Below, piece after piece: positions 1 to 7,563 of a stretch of 24,612 nucleotides of DNA (the stretch's first letter is position 1; each line of letters starts with the position of its first letter). Below the pieces are notes generated by a model that saw only the letters and a program-made list of their open reading frames with translations, was not told the DNA's origin and searched no databases. This stretch comes from Pseudomonadota bacterium (GTDB lineage: Bacteria; Pseudomonadota; Gammaproteobacteria; Acidiferrobacterales; UBA6901): positions 1-24,612 of the forward strand of contig JAJYEK010000045.1 in the NCBI GenBank assembly GCA_021785795.1, given 5' to 3'. The translations under genes were made by a program, and so were the position numbers.

Positions 1-615
1 GCGCTGCACGAGGATATCGCCGCATCGGCCGAAGACCAGGCAATCGCGCTGGCGGCCGCGGCCCTGGGTAAGCCCCCCTCTGAGGCGCCGTTGCTCACGC
101 GCCCCCTCGACTATGGGGTCGACATCGTTTATCCGTTCCTTCCGGAATCGTTGCACCGTACTAGGTTTTCCGACGGCTCGCGCTACGGCGTGTGGTATGG
201 TTCGCGCGAAATCGAGACCACGGTGCACGAGACCGGCTACCACTGGGCCCGGTTCGTGCGCGCCTCCTACGGCGGCCTAAATACTGAACTGCGATCGGAC
301 CGGCGGGTGTTCACGGCGCGGGTACGTGCACTGCTCGTCGATCTGCGCGGCAAGGAGAAGCGCTATCCGGATCTGCTCCATCGAAGCGACTACGCTTTCG
401 CGAACGAGGTCGGCCGTTACCTTCATGATCAGGGACAAAATGGCGTCCTGGTGCAGTCCGCCCGTTGCGACGGCACGAACGTTGACGTCTTTCGCCCGCA
501 GGCGCTTTCGGACGTGCGGGACCGATGTTATCTGAGCTACCGGTTCATTCCGACATCTGACCGGCTGGTCGTCGAGCGCGTGCCCGGGCGGATCTGGCTG
601 CGGATCAAGGTATAG
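1..615 (+). CDS. RES-domain toxin-like protein (5' end outside window)
   Basis: The frame is open from base 1 to the TAG at 613-615, so the true start lies upstream; the ATG-like entry at the TTG at 91 is probably not the start. The core reads LHRTRFSDGSRYGVWYGS, then EIETTVHETGYHW, then a late VLVQSAR segment followed by NVDVFRP. This order of conserved Arg, Glu and Ser is that of the RES family. Family members are toxins of RES/Xre toxin-antitoxin pairs that consume NAD+ or ADP-ribosylate a target. An Xre-type antitoxin, if present, would lie upstream outside the window; none is seen downstream. The C-terminus is complete. Being an active toxin is inference. Confidence 0.8.
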   Translation, partial: ALHEDIAASAEDQAIALAAAALGKPPSEAPLLTRPLDYGVDIVYPFLPESLHRTRFSDGSRYGVWYGSREIETTVHETGYHWARFVRASYGGLNTELRSDRRVFTARVRALLVDLRGKEKRYPDLLHRSDYAFANEVGRYLHDQGQNGVLVQSARCDGTNVDVFRPQALSDVRDRCYLSYRFIPTSDRLVVERVPGRIWLRIKV

Positions 616-626
616 GCCGGTAGGGA

Positions 627-735
627 CAGAGACTTAACTATGCTCGCTGCGCATGGCGGGTCGCCCTTCGGCGCGCCCAAGCGGCGGATTCGAGCTAACC
701 GGCGATCTGCCTCGGTCGTCCGATTCAAGTCTCTG
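627..735. repeat. Short inverted repeat pair, possible non-autonomous element
   Basis: CAGAGACTT at 627-635 and AAGTCTCTG at 727-735 are exact reverse complements flanking 91 bp. The left arm continues outward as TAGGGACAGAGACTT directly behind the RES stop codon. The spacing and position resemble small REP/MITE-like remnants, but no second copy is present in the window, so this is weak. Confidence 0.25.
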
Positions 736-1103
736 CAATGGTCTCGTTAGTATTGCCTCCAAACATCCTGTCCATCCATTTCAAACAGGGGTCGTCCCAG
801 AAAACGGAAAGGATCGTACGCTAAGCGTGTGCCGAGGCTGCAACCCAGCGGTATAGGGTTGGAATGGACGCTCCGAGGGCAGCGAGAGGTGGCCTGACGG
901 TAAGCTGCGTAGTGGAACGGCCGTGAATTGTTTGTCCCAACTGTAAGAAGATTGGATTTATTCTAACAAAGCCGGTCTAATTATGTGGGTCTACGAGGGA
1001 CGCTATGGCGTCTGGCCGCCCGGGCGTGCTCCCGGATACCAGACCGGACGTTCTCGGTCGACGCTGGAGAATAAACCGAGCTTCATGACCCTATATTTCT
1101 GAT

Positions 1104-1108
1104 AAGGA
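1104..1108 (+). promoter_or_regulatory. Shine-Dalgarno of the cytochrome P460-type gene
   Basis: AAGGA lies 8 nt before the ATG at 1117 and supports that start, which in turn gives a well-formed signal peptide. Confidence 0.7.
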
Positions 1109-1116
1109 TAACGACC

Positions 1117-1707
1117 ATGAGAAAACTCTTTTTGTTTGGCATCAGCAGTGTCCTGGCTGCTGCCCCGATTCTGTCTCAGGCCGCCACCCAGGCTCCCAGT
1201 CCGGCGGCGCTCTGGCAGAAAGTGCAGGCACTGCAGAAGAGCCACGCCCTGATGCTCGGCAGCAAGGCCTATCAGCCTGGCTCGCGCACGGTGGACGCCT
1301 ACACCATCGATCTGGCCAATCAGGCGGAGAATGATGCAGTCCGCAAAGCGGGCAGTATCGAGAAAGTACGGCGCTACCCCAATGGCGCGCTGGTGGTCAA
1401 AGAAAATTTCAACGAACAGCGGAAACTGACCGGCGTCACGGCCATGCTCAAGCTGGACGGCTATGACCCGGCGGACCGCAACTGGGTCATGGCGGCCTAC
1501 AGTCCGGCAGGCAAGGTCGTAGCATACGGCAAAGTTCCCGCCTGCATCGCCTGTCACACGATGGTGAGGAAGCAGGATTTTGTGTTCGCGCCGCCTCCCG
1601 ACCAGCTGCTTCCCGTTTCGGTCTGGAAAGCGTTTTTCCCGAAGCAGGATATCGCGCCCGTGTATGCGCAACTGTTGCGGTCCCATGCGGATGCCGTGGT
1701 GAAGTAG
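1117..1707 (+). CDS. Exported cytochrome P460-family c-type haem protein
   Basis: This is a 196-residue protein with a signal peptide at about residues 1-22 (MRKLFLFGISSVLAAAPILS, then QAA), so it acts in the periplasm. It has a single haem c attachment site, CIACH, at residues 143-147. The segments around it, RRYPNGALVVKENF near 86-98, LDGYDPADRNW near 113-123 and GKVPACIACH, follow the cytochrome P460/c'-beta pattern. Family members oxidise hydroxylamine to N2O or bind NO; others have no known reaction. The residue that would form the family's lysine-haem cross-link cannot be assigned without an alignment. It stands alone, with no hydroxylamine or sulfur oxidation gene beside it, so an NO or hydroxylamine detoxification role is inference. 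Confidence 0.82.
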   Translation: MRKLFLFGISSVLAAAPILSQAATQAPSPAALWQKVQALQKSHALMLGSKAYQPGSRTVDAYTIDLANQAENDAVRKAGSIEKVRRYPNGALVVKENFNEQRKLTGVTAMLKLDGYDPADRNWVMAAYSPAGKVVAYGKVPACIACHTMVRKQDFVFAPPPDQLLPVSVWKAFFPKQDIAPVYAQLLRSHADAVVK

Positions 1708-2019
1708 ACGGCGGACTGCGCAGGCCGGGATTGGATACCGCGCTTCCTGGCGCCACCGCCTGGGTGCACGTGCCGTGGCCGTACCAATTTGGGCGGGAAC
1801 CGGGCGGTAACGCCGGCCAGGGACCGTTTGCTCCGGGCCAGGGTGGCGTGGGTGTTTTCCCGCAGTCGAGGTCAGTCAGCCGCCCGCCGTCCGGCGACAG
1901 ACTGCGGACGGAGTGACGGTGGACGCCGTGCGGCCTGGGCGCTAGACTCCGTCCGTTCCAACGAGCATTCAGAATCACAATAACGGCTTTCAGCCACCTG
2001 ACACTTCAGACTTCACTCC
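1708..2019. other. 312-bp gap, nothing recognised
   Basis: The sequence is GC-rich with no credible reading frame, terminator or promoter. The following uppP start has no clear Shine-Dalgarno sequence. Confidence 0.5.
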
Positions 2020-2877
2020 ATGACATTATTCAAAGTCCTGATTCTCGCGCTCATTCAAGGAGCCTGCGAGCTGCTCCCGGTTTCGAGTTCCGCCCACGTG
2101 ATCCTGGCGGAGAAACTGATGGGGATTAACCCGACGGCACCGGAGATGACCTTTCTTCTGGTCATGCTTCATACGGGCACGATGTTCGCAGTCTTGGCGT
2201 ATTTCTGGAAAACGTGGCGGGAACGCTATTTTTCGTCCGCGGCCGCGTTCTGGCCATTCTTCTGGCGTGTGGTCGTGGCGACCGGCCTGACGGGTACTGT
2301 CGGACTGATATTGCTGGTGATCATCGAGCGGCTTTTCATGCGGGGCATCGCGCACCCGCAAATTGAGATGCTGTTCGGAAATTCCTATATCATCGCGGCC
2401 GGCCTGGCTGTGGTTGGCATCATGATCATACTGTCCGCGAAACGCGGATCCAGGAGCGATTCCCAGGAAGCGCCGGGGCTGCGTGACTCGATATGGATCG
2501 GCATCGTCCAGGGGTTCTGCCTTCCGTTCCGGGGATTTTCGCGTTCCGGCGCGACCATTTCGACCGGCCTGTTCCGCAATCTCAACAAGGAGCGGGTGGA
2601 AGAGTTCAGCTTTGCGCTGGCTGTCGCGCTCACCCCGCCGGTCATCGCCAAGGAAGGCTACCGGCTGTACAAGTCGGCCGCGGCAGCCGGCGATGCCAGC
2701 CATTACTTTTCGTTGCTGTGGCCGAGCTTTTTCGGAATGCTTGCCAGCTTCATTGCCGGCCTGGCCGCGCTGCGCCTGCTGTCGCGCTGGCTGGAGCACA
2801 ACCGCTGGCACTGGTTCGGTTACTATTGCTTGCTGGTGGCCGTAGTGGTGCTTGCCGCCGAATGGTTCTGGCATTGA
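2020..2877 (+). CDS. uppP: Undecaprenyl-diphosphatase (UppP/BacA family)
   Basis: This is a 285-residue polytopic inner-membrane protein. It removes a phosphate from undecaprenyl diphosphate so that the lipid carrier can be reused for peptidoglycan and polysaccharide synthesis; loss or excess changes bacitracin sensitivity. The two family signatures are present: QGACELLPVSSSAH at residues 13-26, with the Q13/E17 pair of the Q/E-rich motif, and LPFRGFSRSGATI at 168-180. In the second motif the usual PGxSRSG has Arg (171) in place of Pro, while the SRSG core is intact. Hydrophobic spans fill the rest of the chain, and the length is close to the family norm of about 270. No partner gene is in the same operon. 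The assignment is firm; the effect of the Pro-to-Arg variant is unknown. Confidence 0.93.
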   Translation: MTLFKVLILALIQGACELLPVSSSAHVILAEKLMGINPTAPEMTFLLVMLHTGTMFAVLAYFWKTWRERYFSSAAAFWPFFWRVVVATGLTGTVGLILLVIIERLFMRGIAHPQIEMLFGNSYIIAAGLAVVGIMIILSAKRGSRSDSQEAPGLRDSIWIGIVQGFCLPFRGFSRSGATISTGLFRNLNKERVEEFSFALAVALTPPVIAKEGYRLYKSAAAAGDASHYFSLLWPSFFGMLASFIAGLAALRLLSRWLEHNRWHWFGYYCLLVAVVVLAAEWFWH

Positions 2878-2934
2878 GCCGCCATCATACCAGTGACATG
2901 CGAGTATGCGCCGACCGAACCTGGCGCGTTGTGC

Positions 2935-2963
2935 TTGACAATACCCGAAGGCCTAATTACATT
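2935..2963 (+). promoter_or_regulatory. Sigma-70-type promoter candidate
   Basis: A perfect -35 TTGACA (2935-2940) is followed by a 17-bp spacer and TACATT (2958-2963, 4 of 6 matches to TATAAT). It points towards the NRAMP-related transporter whose start is about 600 nt downstream. A second TTGACA at 2978-2983 has no matching -10. Confidence 0.5.
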
Positions 2964-3065
2964 CGCCGCCGTCGCGGTTGACAGAGAAATCCATGGATTG
3001 CAGCCCTAGTAGCAGAACAGAAACGCGGTGAGGTCGGTCCGCAGGATTTCGCTTTAGCTCCCTGC

Positions 3066-3110
3066 CGCCGCCTTGCTGTTGAAACGAGGCGGCGCGCCCT
3101 GTGTTAGTTT
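3066..3110 (+). promoter_or_regulatory. Stem-loop with trailing T-rich run in the leader
   Basis: CGCCGCCT (3066-3073) pairs exactly with AGGCGGCG (3087-3094) across a 13-nt loop, and TTAGTTTT follows about 9 nt later. It could be an attenuator, the 3' end of a short RNA made from the 2935 promoter, or a weak terminator. The gap before the T run argues against a standard intrinsic terminator. Confidence 0.35.
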
Positions 3111-3564
3111 TAAATTTGATTCCTGGCCGGTCGATCCGGTGGCTGCTGGGGCGTGCAGTTCCTGGCGTCACCCGTTGCTGTGCGCGGCGCGGTGCCGTGC
3201 CGCATACCCGTCCCTGCCGCGTCCATCCGGCTGAATCCGGACCCATCATTCATCCGGCCCGCACGATGCCTGGGGCCAGGTGGTGGCGTCATTGCCGTGC
3301 GCGCAGGTCAGATTGGCAGGCCTGCAGCACGTTTCCCTACAAAAACCCCCAATCCCGGGCACTTCCCAACGGCTTGCGGGCCAGCCGAGCCTGCCGCTAC
3401 GCGGCCGATTACGATGCGGACAGACGCCAGTGTTGCAGCCGGCCGCCGGAGCAAACCCCGCCCCGGATGTCCAGGCGGGCATTATTGCCGGGCCGGAGCC
3501 GTCACCGGTCCTCCGGTACTCTGGGCAGCGGTGTGGTCGACAAAATTCGGAGAGCGTCGCCGCA

Positions 3565-4833
3565 ATGAAATGGTTCTCGCAGGTATATTACCGGTACAGC
3601 AAGACGTGGAAGATCATCAAGCTCTATTTCCTGATTGCCGGTCCGGGCCTCGTAGTGATGATTGCCGACAATGACGCCGGCGGGATCACGACCTACGCCG
3701 CTACCGGCGCCAAGTACGGCTACCATCTCATCTGGTTCCTCGTTCTGCTGGTGCCGGTCGCCTATTACGTGCAGGAGATGACCGTGCGCCTTGGGGCGGT
3801 CACCAAGCGCGGCCACGCCGAGGCCATTTTCGACGGCTTTGGGGCGTTCTGGGGCTGGTTTTCATTGATCGACCTCATGCTGGTCGACTGGCTGACCTTG
3901 GTCACGGAATTCATCGGCATGACGGCGGCGCTGCGGATCTTCGGAATCCCGTCGTATCTGACCGTCGGCGGCGTGTGCCTGCTTCTGGGCATCATTGTGC
4001 TGAACGGGCGTTACTGGACCTGGGAGAAAATCGCCCTGGTGTTCTGCGCGTTCAATCTGATCTACATTCCGGGCGCTTTCCTTGTGCACCCGTCGGTATC
4101 GATGCTGCTGCGCAACGGACTCGTCCCGAATTTCCCCGGGGGGTTCAACGGCGAGATGTTCTTTTATCTGATGGCGAATATCGGCACCACGATTGCGCCG
4201 TGGATGCTGTTTTTCCAACAGAGTGCCGTGGTCGACAAGGGCATGACCGAAAAGGACATCCCGTGGGGGAAGTTCGATACTGTGCTGGGATCGATTTTCA
4301 CGGGTGTCGTGGGGGTGTTCATTTTCATCGTGGCCGGCACGGTGCTGAAGGGCATGGACATCGAGAGCGCGGGTCAGGCGTCGCGGATACTGATGGGCGT
4401 CAACCATTACCTCGGGACTTTCATGGCGATCGGCCTGTTCGATGCCGGACTGCTCGGCGCGATCTGTATCTCGCTGGCGAGTTCCTGGGCTTTCGGAGAG
4501 ATCTTCGGATGGGCGCACTCGCTCAACAACAAGATCAAGGAGGCGCCCTGGTTTTATGCCAATTATTTCATTACCCTCATCACTGCCGGGGCGGTGGTCC
4601 TTATTCCCGGGGCGCCGCTTGTGCTGATCACGCTGTTTGTGCAGGTGGTGGCCGTCACGCTCCTGCCGGCTGCTCTGGTATTTCTGATCCTGCTGCTGAA
4701 TGACGAGAAAACCATGGGAGAATACAGGAATACCCTGACCCAGAACATTCTCAACGGCGCGATTGTAGTGACGATTGTCGTACTGTCGTCCCTGTACGGG
4801 GTCAGCGTGCTGTTCCCGAATGTGTTCCATTAA
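3565..4833 (+). CDS. NRAMP-related divalent metal (probably Mg2+) transporter
   Basis: A 422-residue inner-membrane transporter of the SLC11/NRAMP fold with about 11 hydrophobic spans. The start at ATG 3565 follows a GGAGAG at 3549-3554 and places the first span near residues 18-34. Canonical NRAMPs have DPGN in TM1 and MPH in TM6 for Mn2+/Fe2+. Here TM1 reads ADNDAGG (34-40) and TM6 reads NIGTTIAPW (205-213), followed by FFQQSAVVDKG, so the metal-selecting Met is replaced by Ala. This is the signature I associate with NRAMP-related Mg2+ transporters (NRMT). The third gene downstream carries an MgtE-type Mg2+-sensing domain, which supports Mg2+ rather than Mn2+. Classification is firm; the substrate is inferred from motif and context. 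Confidence 0.85.
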   Translation: MKWFSQVYYRYSKTWKIIKLYFLIAGPGLVVMIADNDAGGITTYAATGAKYGYHLIWFLVLLVPVAYYVQEMTVRLGAVTKRGHAEAIFDGFGAFWGWFSLIDLMLVDWLTLVTEFIGMTAALRIFGIPSYLTVGGVCLLLGIIVLNGRYWTWEKIALVFCAFNLIYIPGAFLVHPSVSMLLRNGLVPNFPGGFNGEMFFYLMANIGTTIAPWMLFFQQSAVVDKGMTEKDIPWGKFDTVLGSIFTGVVGVFIFIVAGTVLKGMDIESAGQASRILMGVNHYLGTFMAIGLFDAGLLGAICISLASSWAFGEIFGWAHSLNNKIKEAPWFYANYFITLITAGAVVLIPGAPLVLITLFVQVVAVTLLPAALVFLILLLNDEKTMGEYRNTLTQNILNGAIVVTIVVLSSLYGVSVLFPNVFH

Positions 4834-4844
4834 GCGAGATCGCC

Positions 4845-5018
4845 ATGTGGAAGATCGTGAAACGGCAGTTCACCAAGATCGGGGAGATCAACAGGAGATA
4901 TTCCAAGCCCCGGATTGAAATGTCTATGCCCGTGCGGCTGTCCCTGCTGCTGTTGCGCGGTTATCTGCTCTTTCTGGTGGGTCTGATGATATTCCGGTTC
5001 ATTACTCTGCTGCATTGA
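4845..5018 (+). CDS. 57-residue single-span membrane protein in the Mg operon
   Basis: ATG 4845 to TGA 5016-5018 encodes 57 residues, beginning 11 nt after the transporter stop and ending 34 nt before the MgtE_N-like gene. The N-terminal half is basic (MWKIVKRQFTKIGEINRRYS), followed by PRIEMSMPVR, then one hydrophobic segment at about 33-56 ending in RFITLLH. The positive-inside rule predicts a cytoplasmic N-terminus. Tight spacing on both sides and a protein-like composition support a real gene, with a weak GAG-type ribosome site. It could be a small subunit or regulator of the transporter, or a tether for the soluble sensor protein; that role is inference. Confidence 0.68.
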   Translation: MWKIVKRQFTKIGEINRRYSKPRIEMSMPVRLSLLLLRGYLLFLVGLMIFRFITLLH

Positions 5019-5052
5019 TTCCGATTCAGGCTCCGGACACAGGACGGCACCA

Positions 5053-6300
5053 ATGGCAACCATCATGACGACCGCCTTTTATCTCAGCGAGATAATCGGC
5101 AGGAAAGTATTCCTCGGGGCACGCAAGCTCGGGAAGCTCCACGACCTGGTCATCGCCGAAACCGGAAAGCTTCCGGCGGTCACCCATTTCGTGGTTGCCC
5201 GTCCGTTCGGGCACCACGCCCTGCTCATACCGTGGGAACAGGTGGAGGTCATCACCGAAACGGAAGTTGTCGTCCGCCTGGAGGGGATAGAGCAGTATGA
5301 AAAGGATCCCGCCCGGTCCAGTGTCTTGCTGAAGGACTATATTCTGGACAAGAAGGTGCTCGATCTCGACGACAATGAGGTCGATATCGTCTACGACGTG
5401 AAGCTGGTCGCCCGCAACGGAAAGATCTACGTCACTGACGTCGACTTCAGCCGCTCCCGGCTGCTGGGCAGGATGGGATTGAGCCGGCTGGCGCGCCTGT
5501 TTTCCGGAAACGGCAAAGCGGAAACGTTGTCCTGGGCCTATGTCCAGCCGTTGCCGGAGCACATCGGTCCGTTCTCCGGGGATGTGAAGCTCAAAGTGCT
5601 CAAGGAAAAGCTCTCGGAGATACACCCGGTGGATCTGGCCGACATCCTGGAGGAACTCGATCCGGCACAACGGCTCGCCGTATTCAGCCAGCTGGAAACC
5701 GGCCGCGCCGCTTCCACCCTGGAAGAGGTGGAACCTCGGGTGCAGCGTGACCTGATTTCCTCGGTTCACAAGGAGCGCGCCGCGGAGCTGATCAACAGCA
5801 TGACGCCGGCACAGGCGGCCGACATCCTGGCAATCCTGCCGGCGGCCGACGCCGACGACATCCTGAAGCTTGTTGATCAGGAGACTGTCTCCAAGGTGCA
5901 GTTTCTCATGGCAAAGCACGACGAAAACATCCTGCATTTCGTGACATCGCGCTTCATCAAGTACGGCCCCGACACCCGCGTCGGCGAGGTCTTGGATCAC
6001 TACGCCGAGGTGTCACGGGAGAAAGACGTCATCATCTACCTGTACGTGGTGGACGAGCACGACAAGCTGCTCGGGGTTGTCGACCTGGCGCGGCTGCTGC
6101 TGGCCAGCGCCCAGGACTCACTGGGAGCCATCATGGTCACCAACGTCATCCATCTGGATCCCGGCAGCACCGTGCTGGAGGCGTCTGAAACGTTCGCGCG
6201 CTATGGTTTTCGGGCGCTTCCGGTGGCCGACGAAACCGACAACATCCTGGGTGTGATCCCCTATCGGGACATTATGAATCTCAAGCACCGGTACGTATAG
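5053..6300 (+). CDS. Soluble PRC-barrel / MgtE_N / tandem CBS protein
   Basis: A 415-residue cytoplasmic protein with AGGA at 5041-5044, 8 nt before ATG 5053. Two PRC-barrel-like repeats come first: about 9-75 (YLSEIIGRKVFLGARKLGKL) and 95-165 (KVLDLDDNEVDIVYDVKL). An MgtE N-domain superhelix follows at about 185-280, with IHPVDLADILEELDPAQR and repeats such as AADILAILPAADADDIL. Two CBS domains fill about 295-345 and 350-412, the second with GFRALPVADETDNILGVI. In MgtE the N and CBS domains bind Mg2+ and gate a C-terminal channel; no transmembrane part exists here. As the last gene behind an NRAMP-related transporter, it probably senses Mg2+ and regulates that transporter. The domain calls are good; the regulatory role is inference. 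Confidence 0.82.
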   Translation: MATIMTTAFYLSEIIGRKVFLGARKLGKLHDLVIAETGKLPAVTHFVVARPFGHHALLIPWEQVEVITETEVVVRLEGIEQYEKDPARSSVLLKDYILDKKVLDLDDNEVDIVYDVKLVARNGKIYVTDVDFSRSRLLGRMGLSRLARLFSGNGKAETLSWAYVQPLPEHIGPFSGDVKLKVLKEKLSEIHPVDLADILEELDPAQRLAVFSQLETGRAASTLEEVEPRVQRDLISSVHKERAAELINSMTPAQAADILAILPAADADDILKLVDQETVSKVQFLMAKHDENILHFVTSRFIKYGPDTRVGEVLDHYAEVSREKDVIIYLYVVDEHDKLLGVVDLARLLLASAQDSLGAIMVTNVIHLDPGSTVLEASETFARYGFRALPVADETDNILGVIPYRDIMNLKHRYV

Positions 6301-6491
6301 GGGATCACGTGTTGGGCGGATTGTGCCAAGCGCTGGAAGGCGTTTGATGGATTGACGGGGTTCTGCGGTAGGCGCTACGCATACGACGAATGGCACCCAA
6401 GAGGAAATCCAAAGCTTCCTCCGGTATCGGCTGCGTCGTGTACTCGGACACACGATCATGGTGTCGGACATGCCTGCGTTTGTGTTGGATA

Positions 6492-6517
6492 GCCACGGAC
6501 GCTTACCCGTCCGTGGC
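6492..6517. terminator. 10-bp hairpin between convergent genes
   Basis: GCCACGGACG (6492-6501) and CGTCCGTGGC (6508-6517) pair perfectly around a 6-nt loop, in the 279-bp gap between the MgtE_N-like gene (plus) and galE (minus). No run of T follows on either strand, so intrinsic termination is uncertain; it may act as a transcript 3'-end stabiliser. Confidence 0.4.
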
Positions 6518-6579
6518 CCTCCAAGGACGGTGCGTGCGGGTTGCAGGCTTCGACAATGCTTGTCATGACCGCCGACGGC

Positions 6580-7563
6580 CTAATGCGTGGCTTCCCGTTT
6601 GTGCCAGGCCCAGGCGGTTTCAATAATGGCGTCGAGACTTTCGTAGCGCGGCTGCCAATCAAGGTCCCGGCGCGCGCGGGTTGAATCTGCGATCAAGACG
6701 GGTGGGTCACCGGCACGGCGTGCCGCGGCAGCCGCCGGAATGCGGCGTCCCGTTACGCGCCGCGCAATTTCGATCACCTCGCGTACGGAATATCCCGTGC
6801 TGTTACCGAGGTTGTATACCGCGCTGTCTGCGCCGGCCATGAGAGATTGCAATGCAAGCAGATGCGCCTGTGCAAGGTCGCTCACATGCACGAAGTCCCG
6901 CACGCAGGTGCCATCGGCGGTAGGATAGTCAGTGCCGAAGATCGTGACGCTCGCGCGCTCACCGGTCGCTACTTGGAGCACCAGCGGTATGAGATGGGTT
7001 TCCGGCCGGTGACGCTCGCCAATCGCCGAAGACGCATCGGCACCGGCGGCGTTGAAATAGCGCAGTGAAACGTAGCGCAGTCCATGGGCTCTGGCGCAAT
7101 CATCAAGCATGTGTTCGACCGCGAGCTTCGTGGCGCCGTAAGGGTTGGTAGGGAGACACCGGTGATCTTCGCTAATCGGCATTTTGTCAGGTTCGCCATA
7201 TACGGCAGCCGATGATGAGAAGATAAAACACCTGACGCCATGGCAGATCATGGAATCCAGCAGTTCTATGGTGCGTGCCAGATTGTTTCGATAATAAAGC
7301 AAGGGCTGTTCCACGGATTCTCCTACCAGGGAAAATGCTGCGAAGTGCATCACCGCATCGATCCGATATTGCGAAAAAATCGCATCTAGCACTCTCCGAT
7401 CGCCCAGATCTCCTTCAATGAACTGGCCGCCAGGAAGCAATTCACGATGACCTCGTGTGAGATTGTCCAGGACAATGACACGGTAGCCGCTCGTCAGCAG
7501 TTCCTTGACCATGTGAGAGCCAATATAGCCGGCGCCACCGACGACAAGCACGTTAGCGTTCAT
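6580..7563 (-). CDS. galE: UDP-glucose 4-epimerase
   Basis: A 327-residue extended short-chain dehydrogenase that interconverts UDP-glucose and UDP-galactose with bound NAD+, supplying UDP-galactose for surface glycans or glycolipids in the cytoplasm. The NAD-binding glycine motif GGAGYIG is at residues 9-15. The catalytic site is Ser118 within SSSAAVYG and Tyr142/Lys146 within YGATK. RYFNAAGADASSAIGERH and GTCVRDFVHVSDLA are further GalE signatures. The length is close to the usual 330-340. It is alone on its strand, and the two glycosyltransferases lie 3-5 kb away in the opposite direction, so a shared pathway is possible but not shown. A related 4-epimerase acting on another UDP-sugar cannot be excluded. 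Confidence 0.93.
   Translation of the reverse strand: MNANVLVVGGAGYIGSHMVKELLTSGYRVIVLDNLTRGHRELLPGGQFIEGDLGDRRVLDAIFSQYRIDAVMHFAAFSLVGESVEQPLLYYRNNLARTIELLDSMICHGVRCFIFSSSAAVYGEPDKMPISEDHRCLPTNPYGATKLAVEHMLDDCARAHGLRYVSLRYFNAAGADASSAIGERHRPETHLIPLVLQVATGERASVTIFGTDYPTADGTCVRDFVHVSDLAQAHLLALQSLMAGADSAVYNLGNSTGYSVREVIEIARRVTGRRIPAAAAARRAGDPPVLIADSTRARRDLDWQPRYESLDAIIETAWAWHKREATH

Larger units (their letters stand above)
616..1116. other. 501-bp gap, no gene recognised
   Basis: No reading frame here looks like a protein. The stretch holds a 9-bp inverted repeat (627-635 and 727-735) just behind the RES gene and, at its end, the Shine-Dalgarno sequence of the cytochrome gene. The part around 920-985 is more AT-rich than its surroundings and could hold the cytochrome promoter, but no -35/-10 pair is convincing. 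Confidence 0.5.
2878..3564. other. 687-bp gap: promoter and probable long leader of the Mg-type operon
   Basis: There is no credible protein here, although the transporter frame stays open upstream to about 3280. That upstream part is Arg/Pro-rich and unlike a membrane protein, so it was left out. The gap holds a strong promoter candidate (2935-2963), a GC-rich stem-loop followed by a T-rich stretch (3066-3110), and further GC-rich sequence up to the transporter start. Transcription from the promoter would give a leader of about 600 nt. Confidence 0.5.

Noticed and set aside
2026..2874. Long minus-strand frame opposite uppP (282 codons)
   Set aside because: It is the antisense shadow of a clear UppP gene; its composition is Gln/Arg/His-rich with no domain or membrane pattern.
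2980..3120. M-box or yybP-ykoY riboswitch in the transporter leader
   Set aside because: A GGTGAGG piece occurs near 3027, but the rest of the conserved M-box core is absent, and no GGGGAGTAG-type element was found.
3280..3564. Upstream extension of the NRAMP-related frame
   Set aside because: It adds 95 Arg/Pro/Gly-rich residues before the first membrane span; ATG 3565 has a GGAGAG site and fits family length.
3862..6000. Two long minus-strand frames opposite the transporter and MgtE_N-like genes
   Set aside because: They mirror well-supported plus-strand genes and show only shadow composition.
6492..6517. Integron attC-like site
   Set aside because: The perfect palindrome lacks the paired R/L core sites and GTTRRRY, and no integrase or cassette array is near.
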